The notes beneath the pieces were generated by a model. It saw nothing but the letters and a program-made list of their open reading frames with translations, was not told the origin of the DNA and ran no database searches. From Meghimatium bilineatum (lineage: Eukaryota > Mollusca > Gastropoda > Stylommatophora > Philomycidae), in the NCBI GenBank assembly GCA_034231615.1, contig CM067306.1, forward strand, positions 31,690,617-31,754,616: 64,000 bases of DNA. The letters are read 5' to 3'. Within the stretch, counting starts at the first letter, position 1, and every line of letters begins with the position of its first letter. This document shows, piece after piece, positions 9,153-20,744 of the stretch. The translations under genes and the position numbers were made by a program.

Positions 9153-9420
9153 ATAATAATAACAACAACACAACCCATCAAGGTCGTAGGAGTGCAACAA
9201 TGAAGATATCAGCATAAAATGTCCTCTAAACACCATCGTCTTCAGACATTGGGACAAGTATTGGAAAATCATGTTCAGACTATTCTTTGGTGTTGTCAAT
9301 TCAGGATTTTCTTTCTGGGCCTTTTCTCCCTCAACATTTCCTTGCAAAATAGTTTTTGAAAGTTGTCCATGTCTCATTACATGAAGAAACCAAACAAGTT
9401 TACTTCCTTTCACCACTGCT
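9153..9420 (-). mobile_element. LINE 3'-end fragment (family B)
   Basis: The minus-strand open frame at 8976-9416 contains 'VWFLHVMRHGQLSKTILQG', a degraded 'W-x-GH-x-x-RH' plus 'SKTILQG-VEG' motif typical of the LINE C-terminus. The DNA ends in 'CTACGACCTTGATGGGTTG' with a (GTT)n tail, next to the SINE-like copy. Confidence 0.7.
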
Positions 9421-9469
9421 AAAAGTGGTTCTTAATAACCTGTGAGTTTGTTTATTTGCTGCCGGGTAA

Positions 9470-9972
9470 ATATATTTGTCTTGTAATCTATAGGCCAACA
9501 GCATAGCCAAAATATGTATGATCAGAATATGCATATTTCCAGTTGCAATATACAGTTGTGAAGCATGGATAATAAATAAAACAATAGCAAAGAGAATCAC
9601 TGCTTTAGAAATGAGATTCTACAGATGAATTTTACGTATACCATGGACATAAAAAGACAAATCAAGAAGTGTTAAGAAGATCAATAAACTTCAAAGAGGG
9701 CTGACTTCTTGAAAACATCTTAACAAGAAAGCTGTGTTTTTTTTTTGTTGTATAAAGAGACATAACAGCATGGAAAAATTAATAGCTGACGGCATAGTTA
9801 ACGGCAACAGGGAAAGAGGACATCCAAGACGAAAATGATGCAGTGATATATCAGATTGCTTAAACTTGTCTCGATCTGCGGTAAACCAACTCACCCAGAA
9901 TTGTGGAGTGTTCAGAGAATCCATAAGGAAGATTACGTTCTGGAAAGAATATGTAACATGATGATGATGATT
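9470..9972 (+). mobile_element. LINE 3' fragment with (GAT)n tail (family C)
   Basis: Frames joined by eye give 'YSCEAWIINKTIAKRITALE', then 'MRFYR-ILRIPWT', 'KKINKLQR' and 'GHPRRKWCSDISDCL', ending in 'gatgatgatgatt' at 9960-9972. These are the standard post-thumb motifs (Y-x-CE-x-W, R-x-L-x-I-x-W) of a LINE ORF2. The fragment is 5'-truncated and carries several stops and frameshifts. Confidence 0.8.
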
Positions 9973-10219
9973 ATATAACTTATTTTTAACAAACATCTGT
10001 AGCACTTACGGTACATTAAAAAACCTGATTCTTCTTTACATTTCTGTATTAAGTATTTGGCTTTCACTTCAGTAAAAAAGAATACAACACTAGTGACCTG
10101 TATAAATTGATGTTTACCGGTACTGTAATACTGATCTTACTTTTCCAAATCATATTCAACCTTTCCATAGAAATCTTTAATTGCAATACTTAAAATTACA
10201 AACTAAACAAAATATTTAC

Positions 10220-10349
10220 CAGTGTTAGACGCATCATTCTCAGGACTGTTTTTCCAACCAGAATCTGTAGAATCATCATTTGTGGCAAATGATCTTGCAA
10301 TATGTCTCCAAAAATTACTGATTTGTCCACATTCTGTCTCCAGGAAGGA
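10220..10349 (-). pseudogene. FOXRED1-like upstream exon (mitochondrial N-terminal region)
   Basis: A minus-strand open segment follows an in-frame stop at 10350-10352 and ends at a good donor (G|GTAAAT, GT at 10218-10219). It reads 'FWRHIARSFATND' and then a polar linker 'SGWKNSPENDASNT'. It ends in phase 1, and the exon at 7810 starts with the complementary two bases, so the spliced frame continues without a break into 'VRYKSPWKIQ' and the FAD loop. The Arg/Ser/Ala-rich start is consistent with a mitochondrial targeting region. No in-frame ATG is present, so either a further 5' exon exists or the start is lost. The true acceptor is unknown; candidates are the AG dinucleotides near 10305 and 10322. 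Confidence 0.55.
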
Positions 10350-10484
10350 TTACTAACCATTGCACAATATGAAGTGCCCTTGCATAGAATTCTTGGAATA
10401 AGCCAAACCCTTTTCTGTATTATGTACTCTGATTACAGCAGATCTTTCGCACGTCTTGATTGTGAGAATACATATTCTTCTTAT

Positions 10485-10745
10485 TTTTCTTCTTCTTCCG
10501 TGTTCGTTCTTAAACTGCTGCAGATTAGCAGGATGTAGTCCAGAGAACGGAATGCGTTGTGTCATGGTTTACAGCATTGCTGCAATATCTGCGCCTTTCG
10601 GCCCGACACATCCGACTTCAGCATGGCTTTGGGTCACTGACCCTATATGAGATGGGACAGCCAACTCCATCCCATAACCTCCTTAGTCGCCTTTTATGAC
10701 ATGCATGGAAAGTAAACAGTGTTGCTATTCTTTTTCCCCTTTCAG
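10485..10745 (-). repeat. Dispersed SINE-like repeat, copy 5 (reverse)
   Basis: It is near full length. On the reverse strand it runs from 'gggccTGAAAGGGG' through 'gcatgtcataaaaggcgact', 'aaggaggttatgggatgga', 'gttggctgtcccatctcata', 'gggtcagtgacccaaagcca' and 'tgctgaagtcggatgtgtcg' to 'catcctgctaatctgcagca' with a (GAA)n tail. It is one of the best-preserved copies and forms the left arm of the foldback with copy 6. Confidence 0.85.
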
Positions 10746-10839
10746 GCCCTGGCAACACATGGGCGATACATATTCTAAATATAGAGTTAAAGCGATACGG
10801 ATATGGTCACATAAACATTTAATGTCATTATCCCCATGT

Positions 10840-11108
10840 GTTGCCGGGGCCCAAAAGGGGAGCAAAGAATAGCAACATTGTTTACCTTCCATGCATGTCA
10901 TAAAAGACAACTAAGGAGGTTATGGGATGGAGTTGGCTATCCCATCCCATATAGGGTCAGTGACCCAAAGACATGCTGAAGTTGGATGTGTCGAGTGAAA
11001 GGCGCAGATATCACAGCAATGCTGTAAACCATGACACAATGCATTCTGTTATCCAGACTACATCCTGCTAATCTGCAGGAGTTTGAGAACGAACGCAGAA
11101 GAAGAATG
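10840..11108 (+). repeat. Dispersed SINE-like repeat, copy 6
   Basis: It mirrors copy 5 in the opposite orientation and carries the same landmarks from 'gttgccggggcccaaaaggg' to 'aggagtttgagaacgaacgc' plus a 'agaagaagaa' tail. The spacer 10746-10839 is bounded by 'ggcaacacatgggcgat' and 'ccccatgtgttgccggg', so the inverted repeat extends past the SINE-like body. Confidence 0.85.
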
Positions 11109-11254
11109 TCACTATCTCTAACCGTAACATTGAGTAAAGCCTGCTTGTTTATGTTAGCTGACATACATTTTAGGTCGCGGTAATCAGAGAACAGAGCACA
11201 CTATTTCTATCATGACTCCAAATAAATATCTAAATTTTATAATAATGCACATCT

Positions 11255-11660
11255 ATGTGACATGTCCTTTGTAGAACATTGTCCTCACTATCACTCAGTA
11301 AGCCTCTCAGTTCTGTGCAAACTGCACTGCTTCTGCCAGTGTTATATTCAAAAGGTCTTCAATATCCTGTACTCATCAACATCTTTGGTAGCATCTTGTT
11401 CTCCAACCTGGAAACTTTCTCTTCATAATTAATCTTTCTTTTCATGTGTCCGAAATATGTTAATTTGCATTTTTATGGTTTGAGGAACCAATCGTCATCT
11501 TTGTTCAGGTCTTTGCAGACATCTGTGTTGAATCTTCTCTTTACCTATATTAGATATTTTTATAACACTTCAATTCAAATGCAGATATTTTCATTTCCAT
11601 TGCAGATGTCCTTACCCACATCTCACAACCATATGTTGACACTGGAAATAATATAGCTTC
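11255..11660 (-). mobile_element. LINE 3' fragment, same family as 1525-1800
   Basis: Reverse-strand frames give 'YGCEMWVRTSAMEMKISAFE', then 'LKCYKNI', an 'FRTHEKK'-like 'SDTWKEK' and 'LTE-stop' near the 3' end at 11273. The order (YGCE-W, basic body, terminal block) matches ORF2 of a non-LTR element. It is interrupted by stops. Confidence 0.7.
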
Positions 11661-12070
11661 TTAATAGTTGCAACTGTGGTCTCTGTTTGCCCCTTGCCAT
11701 AGATTTTTTTCCTTATACAGGCTATGTCTATTGTCTATCCCAAGGTGGTGATGTTTTCGTAGCTTCCACACTTGCCATGGAGCAAATGGGTTTGTGAAAG
11801 AGATGTAGTCTGCGTTCCAGAGCCAAGTGTGTTGCTCTGGTTGAGGTGTAGTCATGTTTGTTCAGGATGGTTTTGATGATATCTATCCATCTTTTCCTAG
11901 GTCTTCCCTTGGCTCTGTATCCTGATTCCATCTTGTTATAAGTTCTTACAGGAAGTTGATCTTTCATCCTCATAAAATGTCAAACCATTTTATCTGTTGT
12001 TTCTCTATATATTCTATACATTCTGCATTATTATTCTGTAGCCTTGTATCATGGTGTGATCCTTGTCATG
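11661..12070 (-). mobile_element. LINE 3' fragment (family D)
   Basis: The reverse strand reads 'YIEKQQIKWF', then 'LMRMKDQLPVRT' (first residues from another frame), 'YRAKGRPRKRWIDIIKTILN' and 'TRATHLALERRLHL'. An 81-codon open frame at 11728-11973 carries the GRPRKRW motif. A second copy of this tail is at 14820-15110. Confidence 0.8.
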
Positions 12071-12460
12071 TTTGGGTAGTCGGACTAAATAGCCATGCAG
12101 CCTGTCTACTTTTACTGTGCTCTTTAAAAGGCTATTATTTAACATGTCCGCCAACTCCTCATCAATTCTCCAACTAATGTCATCGTATCAAATGATATCT
12201 GATCCTGGTGTTGTGTTTTTTGCACTTTTCAGTGTCTTCAAATTTTTCTTCAAATTTTTCAACTGTGATTATCATGTTTTTCCATGATCAAGTTCTTACA
12301 CATGTCCATACTCTTTTTCCTGATTTCTTGATACGCCTCAACATTTCTCTGACAAAGTTGTGCGGTGTAGTGTCAGCAATGCCACATCTTTTGTCTCGTC
12401 CATCTTCTGCCAGGCTGTATCAGCGCTCTGGAAATCGGCAATAGTCCTGCGTCTTATCAG
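12071..12460. other. Unassigned, weakly coding-like on minus strand
   Basis: On the reverse strand about 40 codons are open around 12300-12430 ('TTPHNFVREMLRRIKKSGKR'). I do not recognise the family. It could be LINE sequence upstream of the neighbouring fragment or chance. Confidence 0.3.
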
Positions 12461-13764
12461 ACCCTTCATGGATTTGTGTAAGTTAAGCGTCATGAAATAG
12501 GGTCTTATATGAGAAGAGATGGAAGCACTAACAAAGAAATAAAAGCTGTATCTATGTAGGCATCATATGAGCAAAATATTTAAGTAATTAAACATTTTGA
12601 TTAATTCCAAGATATAAAACACAGTCACCACGAAGATAGTGACAAAATTACAACTGTCTGATCAGTGAGTGTCTCCCTTGCAGAGGCTACTTTTTGTTTC
12701 ATGCACTTTGCTGGGATCTTTCCTTTTATTATCAGAAACCCATCGGGGCACAAATGTATTTTAGCCCTAAGTGTAATGATAACATGTGGAGTATTTACTT
12801 TTACTCAGCGAGATAACATCAATATAATATGTCACATGTTGGAAGTGTTATCTCAATTGTTTAATGGCCTAAAAATAATGGTTAGACTTCATTCATTTAA
12901 GTTTAATTTACTTCATTAATTAGTGTGACTGGTGACTGTGCAAGTGTGCTACCGATCAATCATTAAACAAATTATTTGTGCACCAAATATATTTCTCCTT
13001 ACTGTTATCTCCAGCATTGCATTTATGATGTTATGTCATGCAGTTTCAATTATTTTAAATAATAAAATTCATACTCATAATAGTAGCCTGATACGAATGA
13101 TAATTCTTCCTTGTAATTTTCACTACATTTCTCGCACGACTTAATGTTTACATGACCTTTGACACTGCCTGGCACATATTCAAAATTATCAGACTAAATA
13201 TGATTTTAACATGTGTTTTGTGACCAAAGACACAATAGGACCATATCTCAATGTCTAGATATTTTTTTTTAAAGAATACAATTTTCAAGAATATAGGCCT
13301 ACATTTGTTTGTAGAGAGGCTGTTATAACCCGGACAGTACTGCCAGAAAGCTGTACAAGTTGCCAAGTCTCAAATTTTCCATGGAATTCCTATTTACAAT
13401 AGAGATAGAAAAGATGATCACCTAATGTGTTCTGTTCCCATGACAGCTTGGGGGCTTCACTAAAACAACGACGGCTTTTTGGGCACCAGGCAGCAACAGA
13501 TTAAAATGGCAAGGAAAGAAATAGAAATATTGAACTTTATAAAGGCACGGATAAATTATTATATTATTTTAATATACCATTATTACACCTTTTTAATACA
13601 CCTTTATTATAAACCTAGTTAAAGTAAGCATTATATTAGTGCATTTATGTCGGTATTTATGTGTGTCTGTATGTATGTCTGTATGGGTGGAGGTTGTGAG
13701 GCCCATATATATATATGGGAAGGTTTGAGTCGTTCTTTTTGTTGCTAGTTCTCATACTCAACAC
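12461..13764. other. No recognisable gene or repeat
   Basis: AT-rich sequence with short overlapping open frames on both strands (up to 84 codons at 12665-12919). None shows splice-consistent or family-like signal. A T-run lies at 13261-13270. Confidence 0.45.
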
Positions 13765-13850
13765 TAACCTCAAACCTATTAGTAGTCTCTTATGACATGC
13801 ATGGCAGATCAGAGTGTTAATATTCTTCGCTCCTCCTTCTGACACTGTAA
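13765..13850 (-). repeat. Dispersed SINE-like repeat, short fragment
   Basis: It retains only the head block. On the reverse strand 'gcgaagaatattaacactct' is followed by 'gccatgcatgtcataagaga' and 'ctactaatagg', aligned with the same region of copies 5 and 6. Confidence 0.6.
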
Positions 13851-14815
<965 letters not shown>

Positions 14816-14819
14816 GTCT

Positions 14820-15750
14820 ATTGTCATAACGTCCACACTTGCCGCTGAGCGTAGAGGTTTGTACAGAAGATGTAGTCTGTGTTCCAGAGCCAGGTGTGTT
14901 TATATGGTTGTAGTGCAGTCATGTTTATTCAGGATGGTCTTGATGTTGTCTATCTATCTTTTCCTAGGTCTGCCCTTAGCTTTGTATCATTATTTAAATC
15001 TTGTTATATGCTCTTATGGGACCGTTTATCCTCATAAGACGTCAAAACAATTGTATCTGTTGTTTCTCTATATACTTGATGCACTATGTTATACTTAGTA
15101 TCCGTCTGATGTTCTAATTGCGCAACTTGTCGAATCTGATGACTCAAATAGCCTTACTTAGACATTTCGCATGTTTCGATCTTTCTCTTATGTGTAGGTG
15201 TTAGTTGCCAGTCTGGCATTGGTAGCATAGTTTGGCACAAAGAAGATCTTACTTATGTGTAGGTGTTAGTTGCCAAGTCTGGCATTGGTAGCATAATGTT
15301 GACACAAAGATGATCTTACTTATGAGTTTCTTTACTTCCATGTTGTTTTTTTGGGTGCTTTAGCAAAAGTGACATCTGGTATATCACAATATTTTCATTT
15401 TGACATCTTGTTTCTATCTTCTCAATTGACTCGTCCGTCTTCTGTGAAGATACTTCGTAGGTGCTTGAACTCTTTGACTTTTATTATTTTTGTGTTCTCT
15501 ATTTGAATGTTTAAATGCTCTGCTGATCTCGTTATTTGCATAGTTTCTGCTTTTTGTATATTGATTCGCTTGTTGTATTTATTGCATATTCTTGATAGTG
15601 AGTTGATGTGAGTTTGCAGTTTTTCTTCGTCATCATATATGATGTTTTTATCGGCAGCGAAAAGCAGTTTACTGAGTTTGTTTTTACGTTGTTCATTCTC
15701 TGTTGTTTCATAAATCAGAAGTTGTATAAGAATACGCATATAAATTCTAT
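14820..15750 (-). mobile_element. LINE relic (family D), RT palm to 3' end
   Basis: A 105-codon minus open frame (15422-15739) reads 'KLSKLLFAADKNIIYDDEEK', then 'INSLSRICNKYNKRINIQKA' and 'VKEFKHLRSIFTEDGRVN'. This is the RT catalytic box, primer-grip area and a 'YLGS'-like motif of a LINE. The catalytic F/Y-A-D-D is FAAD, so one essential Asp is lost. The tail at 14826-15110 repeats the family D C-terminus seen at 11661-12070. A roughly 66-bp segment is tandemly duplicated within it (15187-15320). Confidence 0.85.
15187..15320 (-). repeat. Tandem duplication, about 66-bp unit, inside the LINE relic
   Basis: 'cttatgtgtaggtgttagtt' with 'gccag/aagtctggcattggtag' and 'ggcacaaagaagatctta' is followed by a second near-identical copy. 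Confidence 0.85.
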
Positions 15751-15776
15751 TACATATGACTGTATGTAAAAATAAG

Positions 15777-16262
15777 ATGACAGCTATGTTGATGGAAAAG
15801 ATCTAAAGATAGTAGTAAGAAACATGTATTGGAAACAAACAGCTGTGTCGAGGGTTGACGGTAATGTAGGAGAATTTTAAAAGATAGAGATGGGCATCAG
15901 ACAAGGATGTGTAATGTCACCAGATCTTTTCTTTCTGTATACAGAGGATATTATGTGAGACTTAGAAAACATGCTAGGAACAGCAGTTGGAGGTTACAAA
16001 ATCTGAATAATCTAAGATATGCTGACGATACAGTTCTGATTGCAGGGAGAGAACAAGAAATTTAAACCTTGTTAGACATGGTTGTAAAAAAAAGTGAAAA
16101 CAAAACTCTCAGTCTAAACCAGAAGAAACCAGAAGTAATGGCTGTTTCAAGAAATACACACCGCCAGAATACAGCATTACTATCTATGATTCAACATTAA
16201 ATCATGGGGATAAAGTCAAGTATCTTGGCACCATTTTAACATCAGATGGCAGGTGCTTAAAT
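15777..16262 (+). mobile_element. LINE relic, reverse transcriptase palm domain
   Basis: Plus-strand frames give 'LKIVVRNMYWKQTAVSRV', 'MGIRQGCVMSPDLFFLYTED' (RT fingers/palm motif with QGCxxSPxLF), 'LRYADDTVLIAGREQE' (catalytic YADD intact) and 'SLNQKKPEVMAVS'. A 'YLGTILTSDGR'-type motif follows in another frame. Several in-frame stops make it non-functional. It is oriented opposite to, and almost abuts, the family D relic on its left. Confidence 0.88.
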
Positions 16263-16890
16263 AAGTAACAGTAATTGCAGTAAGAGTAACTGTAACAATG
16301 AAACAGTAACCCTATGGTTTTTTTTTTAAATTGATAGAACAAGGGGATCTCATCCAAATTTCTCGTATTTGTATATAGGAAACAATAATTTGTAAAAATA
16401 TTTTAGACAGATGCATACAATTAAAAAAAAATAATACACTAATTGGTAAATGCAAATTAAAAGTGAAAGTACATCAGGAGTAGATTTCTCAACTTTGTTG
16501 TGACATAATAATTAATTAAAACAAATCTGTTGACAACTGTGTATATTATCTCCCCTTCATTGCAAACGTAAAACCACCTTCTATAAAGTGAAAACCACCT
16601 TCTATAAAGTGGCAAGTTCCCTGTTTACTGTGACTAAATTATATTTCATTAATGAAGCATTATGTTTAGTCAGTGTGACTATCTAAGACACATTAGTCAA
16701 GTTTTCTTCCAGTAAACAGAGCCCTATTTCTATCTCGTGAACACAGTTCACGAAAGTAAGATTGCTCTTAAGATGTCAACATTAGGACCAGTAAGAAAAA
16801 CCAAAACACAAACAATGCGTGGTGTGGACTGTGCTATGTGGTTTTGATCAGTGGTGCCAATGTGGTGTGGAAAAATCAAGCAAAGTTAGT
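16263..16890. other. Unassigned AT-rich sequence
   Basis: It holds a 22-bp direct duplication ('aaccaccttctataaagtg' pair, about 16571-16612). A short inverted pair 'ctgtttactg'/'cagtaaacag' (about 16620 and 16712) could mark a small decayed MITE. No gene is seen. Confidence 0.4.
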
Positions 16891-16894
16891 GGTA

Positions 16895-17125
16895 CTGTTA
16901 TTGTTGTCTACCATGCACATCGTAAAATGTGACTAAGAAGGTTTTGGGAGGTTGAGTTGGCTCTCCTACTCAATAGGGTGTGTCTCCTATGCTGAATAGG
17001 GTATGTCAGATCGAAAGGCGCAGATATCGCAACCACGATGTAAATTATGACATACCACATTCCATTCTCCGGATTACATCCTGATAACATACAGGAGTTT
17101 GAGGACGAACGCATAAAAAGAGGAA
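16895..17125 (+). repeat. Dispersed SINE-like repeat, copy 7
   Basis: Landmarks include 'catcgtaaaatgtgactaag', 'aaggttttgggaggttgag', 'tcgaaaggcgcagatatcgc', 'ttatgacataccacattcc', 'gattacatcctgataacat' and 'aggagtttgaggacgaacgc', ending in 'aaaaagaggaag'. Confidence 0.75.
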
Positions 17126-17354
17126 GCAGATAAAGATCAGTGGTTCTCAAAATGTAATTAGGTTTACGTCTGGGGCTATATATTTGAAGGGAGGGGGGTA
17201 ATTTCACAAAAAAATGAAACTATGGCGCAGATTCTTCCAGATCTGCAACATAAAAATAAGTTTTTGAATGCTTCTATTCTTTTACAAAACTGCCCACTAT
17301 ATCACAGCACAAAGGGGAAACGATGGCTATCTGAAACAGCTCTGGCGGAAAGCT

Positions 17355-17477
17355 CTACTGCACTGTCTAACTGCTGCACTGTCTAACTGCTGCACTGTCT
17401 AACTATTGCACTGTCTAACTGCTGCACTGTCTAACTGCTGCACTGTCTAACTGCTGCACTGTCTAACTGCTGCACTG
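17355..17477 (+). repeat. Minisatellite, 16-bp unit, about 8 copies
   Basis: 'ctgctgcactgtctaa' is repeated head to tail, with one variant copy ('ctattgcactgtctaa'). Confidence 0.95.
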
Positions 17478-18035
17478 GAGCTGTTCTTTGAACAGTTCAG
17501 TTCTTTGATGGAATCCATATCAGCATCTGACCTGCTGGAAAACGAGGAAGAAGGGGAAAAGAATTATGCGATGCATAAGATATACGATAGTTATAATCCT
17601 TGAGGAAAGATGTCAAGCTTTTTTCGGGTCTATAGGAATTAATCTCTAGTGCCTGGAACAACACATCGGCTGGAAATACGAGGGCTGGGACAACACAGTG
17701 CAATATAAGGAAAAACGGATTTAGATACAAATGTTATCAATATGTATACGCACGACATACTAGCGAATAGGCGCAAAGACATACGACGTTTTGAAAAAGA
17801 AACCATCATCAGGACAAACTATAGCTGACTAACAATGAATAGAAACACACGTATGACGAAATGGGAGGCAAGGGATGATGAAAGTGGGAGAGAAAGAAGC
17901 ACAAGCACAAGTGATTATTAAGGGAGTGATATTACGGATGATGAAATCAACCCTGGTAACAGGAGATAAAAAGAAAATTGAGATCTTGTCAACAAGACAT
18001 AGATGCTTTCCATCTTAGTTCTCACTAAGGATAAT
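17478..18035. other. No recognisable feature
   Basis: Mixed-composition sequence. A 77-codon minus frame at 17497-17730 has no recognised motif. Confidence 0.4.
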
Positions 18036-18039
18036 TGAG

Positions 18040-18268
18040 TCTGCGTTTGTTATCAAACTCCTGCAAATTAGCGTTTTGTCATTGTTCACAACATTGATGC
18101 GAGATCTTCGCTTTTGACCTAACACATTCGACTTTATAATGGCACTGTATCATTGTGACCTTATATAGGAGGGGGCAGCCAACTCCACCATATAACCTCC
18201 TTAGTCGTTTCTTAAAATATACATGGAAAGCAAACAGTATTGCTATTATTTGTTCCCCTCTCGAGATT
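18040..18268 (-). repeat. Dispersed SINE-like repeat, copy 8 (reverse)
   Basis: The reverse strand shows 'gaggggaacaaataatagca', 'tttccatgtatattttaaga', 'ctaaggaggttatatggtgg' and 'agttggctgccccctcctat', then later 'gcaggagtttgataacaaac'. It is more diverged than copies 5 and 6. Confidence 0.75.
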
Positions 18269-18269
18269 T

Positions 18270-19420
18270 AAAAAAACACTAATGGTGTGTGACTTTTTAA
18301 AAACAATTTGTGTTGTCTAGTGCTTTTTACGGAACGAGTTGGTGGCACTTGCCTAAACACAATACGTGTTAAATGGTGGTTATTTTGTGCATCTATCATT
18401 CAGGGCAATATACCGCTAATTTTCCCAAACAACTTGCATATCATATATTAATAAAAGAAAAGTGTGAAAACCAGAATACTGGTTTCATTAGTTATTATAA
18501 AGATAAAGAATGCAACAGATCGCATGTAACCCATGTCTGCTGAAAGACACCAGTACACATAGAAATGACCGGAATATACCGATGTGGTATCAAAAATTCC
18601 CCATTACACATTGTTTACTACACTGTATAATCTTGTCTCTCAATTAGTTGTGTGGACTATTTGAAAATAATCCATCTGAAGTCACATTATTTAACCATTA
18701 CAGTGATTTTAATTGGTCACTTTTGTATACATTGTGTCGACAGCCAATGACAAATCAACGTCAAGTAAAGTCATTTAGTAGAATGAGTTCACGTGACTGT
18801 ATTTGACGAGAGACACGGTACAGTAAGTCGATATGACCTAGCAAAAGACAATCTCATAAAACGTTTACAAACAAAAATGTAAAAGTCATGATTGAATGAT
18901 TGTCCAAACAAATGTCAAGTGTTTTGTTTTTGAGAAAACTAATTGTACTTGAATTAAACTCACAACATAAAAACATGACTCTTTTTGGAACTTGACGTTT
19001 TAAAAATATAAAAACGTGATTGCAATGCAAAAATAGGATAAAAACTGAGGCTCTGTATGGAAAAATAATTTTGTAAAATATATTTTGAGGCTCTGTCTAG
19101 GATAGCAGGGCTATAGAGAGTGGACATTTCCATTATTCATTAAGGGTCATAACCCCGCAGATACTATCAGATAAGGGGATGTAATACATGTGAAATGTAT
19201 TAATATGTGCAAATGTATTAATAAATCATAAGAACACAAATATTTTGATCTGATCATGTGGTAATATAATTTAAATAAACAACTCTAATTTATCTTGAGT
19301 GATTTTATGTAACTCTTCCCCGTTCTACTATTTATAAAAACGTTTTTTTGAAAGCAATATGCACGACATTCTTCCCTAACTGTTGACATGGTGAACAAAA
19401 GTGTGGCACATAAGCTTTTG
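18270..19420. other. Unassigned single-copy-looking sequence
   Basis: No match to other parts of the window and no convincing ORF. AT-rich with scattered homopolymers. Confidence 0.45.
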
Positions 19421-19424
19421 GATG

Positions 19425-19820
19425 TTAAGGGATAATGTCCGTACAAGGTTCAAGTTCCCCGCGGAACTTTACATACAAAAGTTGGCTCTTGACTTTGTAT
19501 GGGAACTAGTGTCAGTAGTCCGTTCACATGTCTTAGACTCCACCGCGGGGTCAAGGTTCAGCCAGTGTCGAGTCAGCTCGCTCGTCACAGTACCGCTTGG
19601 GATCTAGGCTGGTTCCTCCCCATATGACATGTTAAGACAGGACGAAGTCACCGGGGTGAAGTTTTCGGTCGTACGGAATGTTAACAGCATAAACGTGCTC
19701 AGCTAAGTGGTGAGCTATACTTAGCGTCCGAGTGGCTTTCGAATGTCGGCGCCTGCTATGTCATACCGCCTCGAAAGAGGATTACGGGGGTATAGGAGAG
19801 CTGCTTAGAAAGTGCTTCAC
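19425..19820. other. GC- and CpG-richer island of unknown identity
   Basis: Base composition changes sharply here. CpG-bearing words such as 'ccgcgg', 'accgcgggg', 'ggtcgtacgg', 'gtccgag' and 'gtcggcgcc' cluster in about 400 bases, flanked by very AT-rich DNA. 'gttccccgcgga' (19457) and 'ccaccgcggggt' (19541) form a partial inverted pair. A 68-codon plus frame (19401-19607) shows no known motif. It could be a CpG island, a young insertion or an RNA-related repeat. Confidence 0.5.
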
Positions 19821-20740
19821 TCGACTTTTTTGTCATGAAATTATCTAAATTTTAGTATTATTTGTATTTACACGGTTACCACTTAAACGTATTTTTGATA
19901 CTGTTATTTATTGGAAAGAATAAACAATATTGATACAAAGTAATAATATTGTCTTACAGTTTTTAATGGCCATAGTTCTTAATTCGTAATTTAAAAGATC
20001 TAATTATAATTTCGTTAACACAAGAAAATAAATTAGTATTCACGAGAAAAAAAAATGGGATTGCAATTTGTGAGTTTTAAAACGCTTCATTTTTGAGAGA
20101 AAATTTACTTTCAACAATAACGCAATTCCACAATATAACGACATCCACCTGTGTCAAGTGAGTTTAAAAAAAATGTAAACTCAAAATATTTTGACTTGAT
20201 ACATTGCTTACTAAAATTGCGGAAATATACATTTGTTTATGTTAATGGCACGTATGTATTGTAATTGTATGTATTGAGTGCAAAGATGTGTCCAGGTCTC
20301 ACCAAGATTGTCTTGGTTTTATAACACTGACTTATATCTCGCCCTGTTTTGCCTATGTCCCAGTTTCTATAACATTTTACAAATACAACAAATGTGTTAC
20401 GTGTTAAAATCAACACACTTGGTCTCGCTTCGTTCAAGCGAAGAAACACGCTTGGTAACCTTAAATGCGGTCGAGCGTGAAGACTTTGATTTATTTATAC
20501 ATAGATTAGTGGTCATAAGGTATTTTCTGTAGACGTATTAATTAATTCACAGTATTATGTGATTGCCATGTGTCTTCTGTCACGGAGATCATCTAATAAA
20601 TAAATTAAATTTCCAACACAGCTGACATGTGTTCTTTGATCTAATTAAAAAGAAAGAATCTCTTCAAGAATCTGTTTCTAGTAAACAAAAATCTGAACGT
20701 AGTGATAGATAAACTTAATTTCCAATAGAAATCGTCCTTG
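19821..20740. other. Unassigned AT-rich sequence
   Basis: Short antisense open frames at 20237-20532 have no recognisable motifs. 'cgcttcgttcaagcgaag' at about 20426 is a small hairpin. Confidence 0.4.
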
Positions 20741-20744
20741 GTTG

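Noticed and set aside
12665-12919. 84-codon plus-strand ORF as a gene
   Set aside because: No motif, no neighbours and no repeat or splice evidence. Such lengths are expected by chance in 64 kb.
15422-15739. Independent 105-codon gene
   Set aside because: It is the RT palm of a LINE relic; flanking frames contain the rest of the domain with stops.
19401-19607. Coding exon in the GC-rich island
   Set aside because: The 68-codon frame has no recognisable family, no convincing splice pattern and an unremarkable composition.
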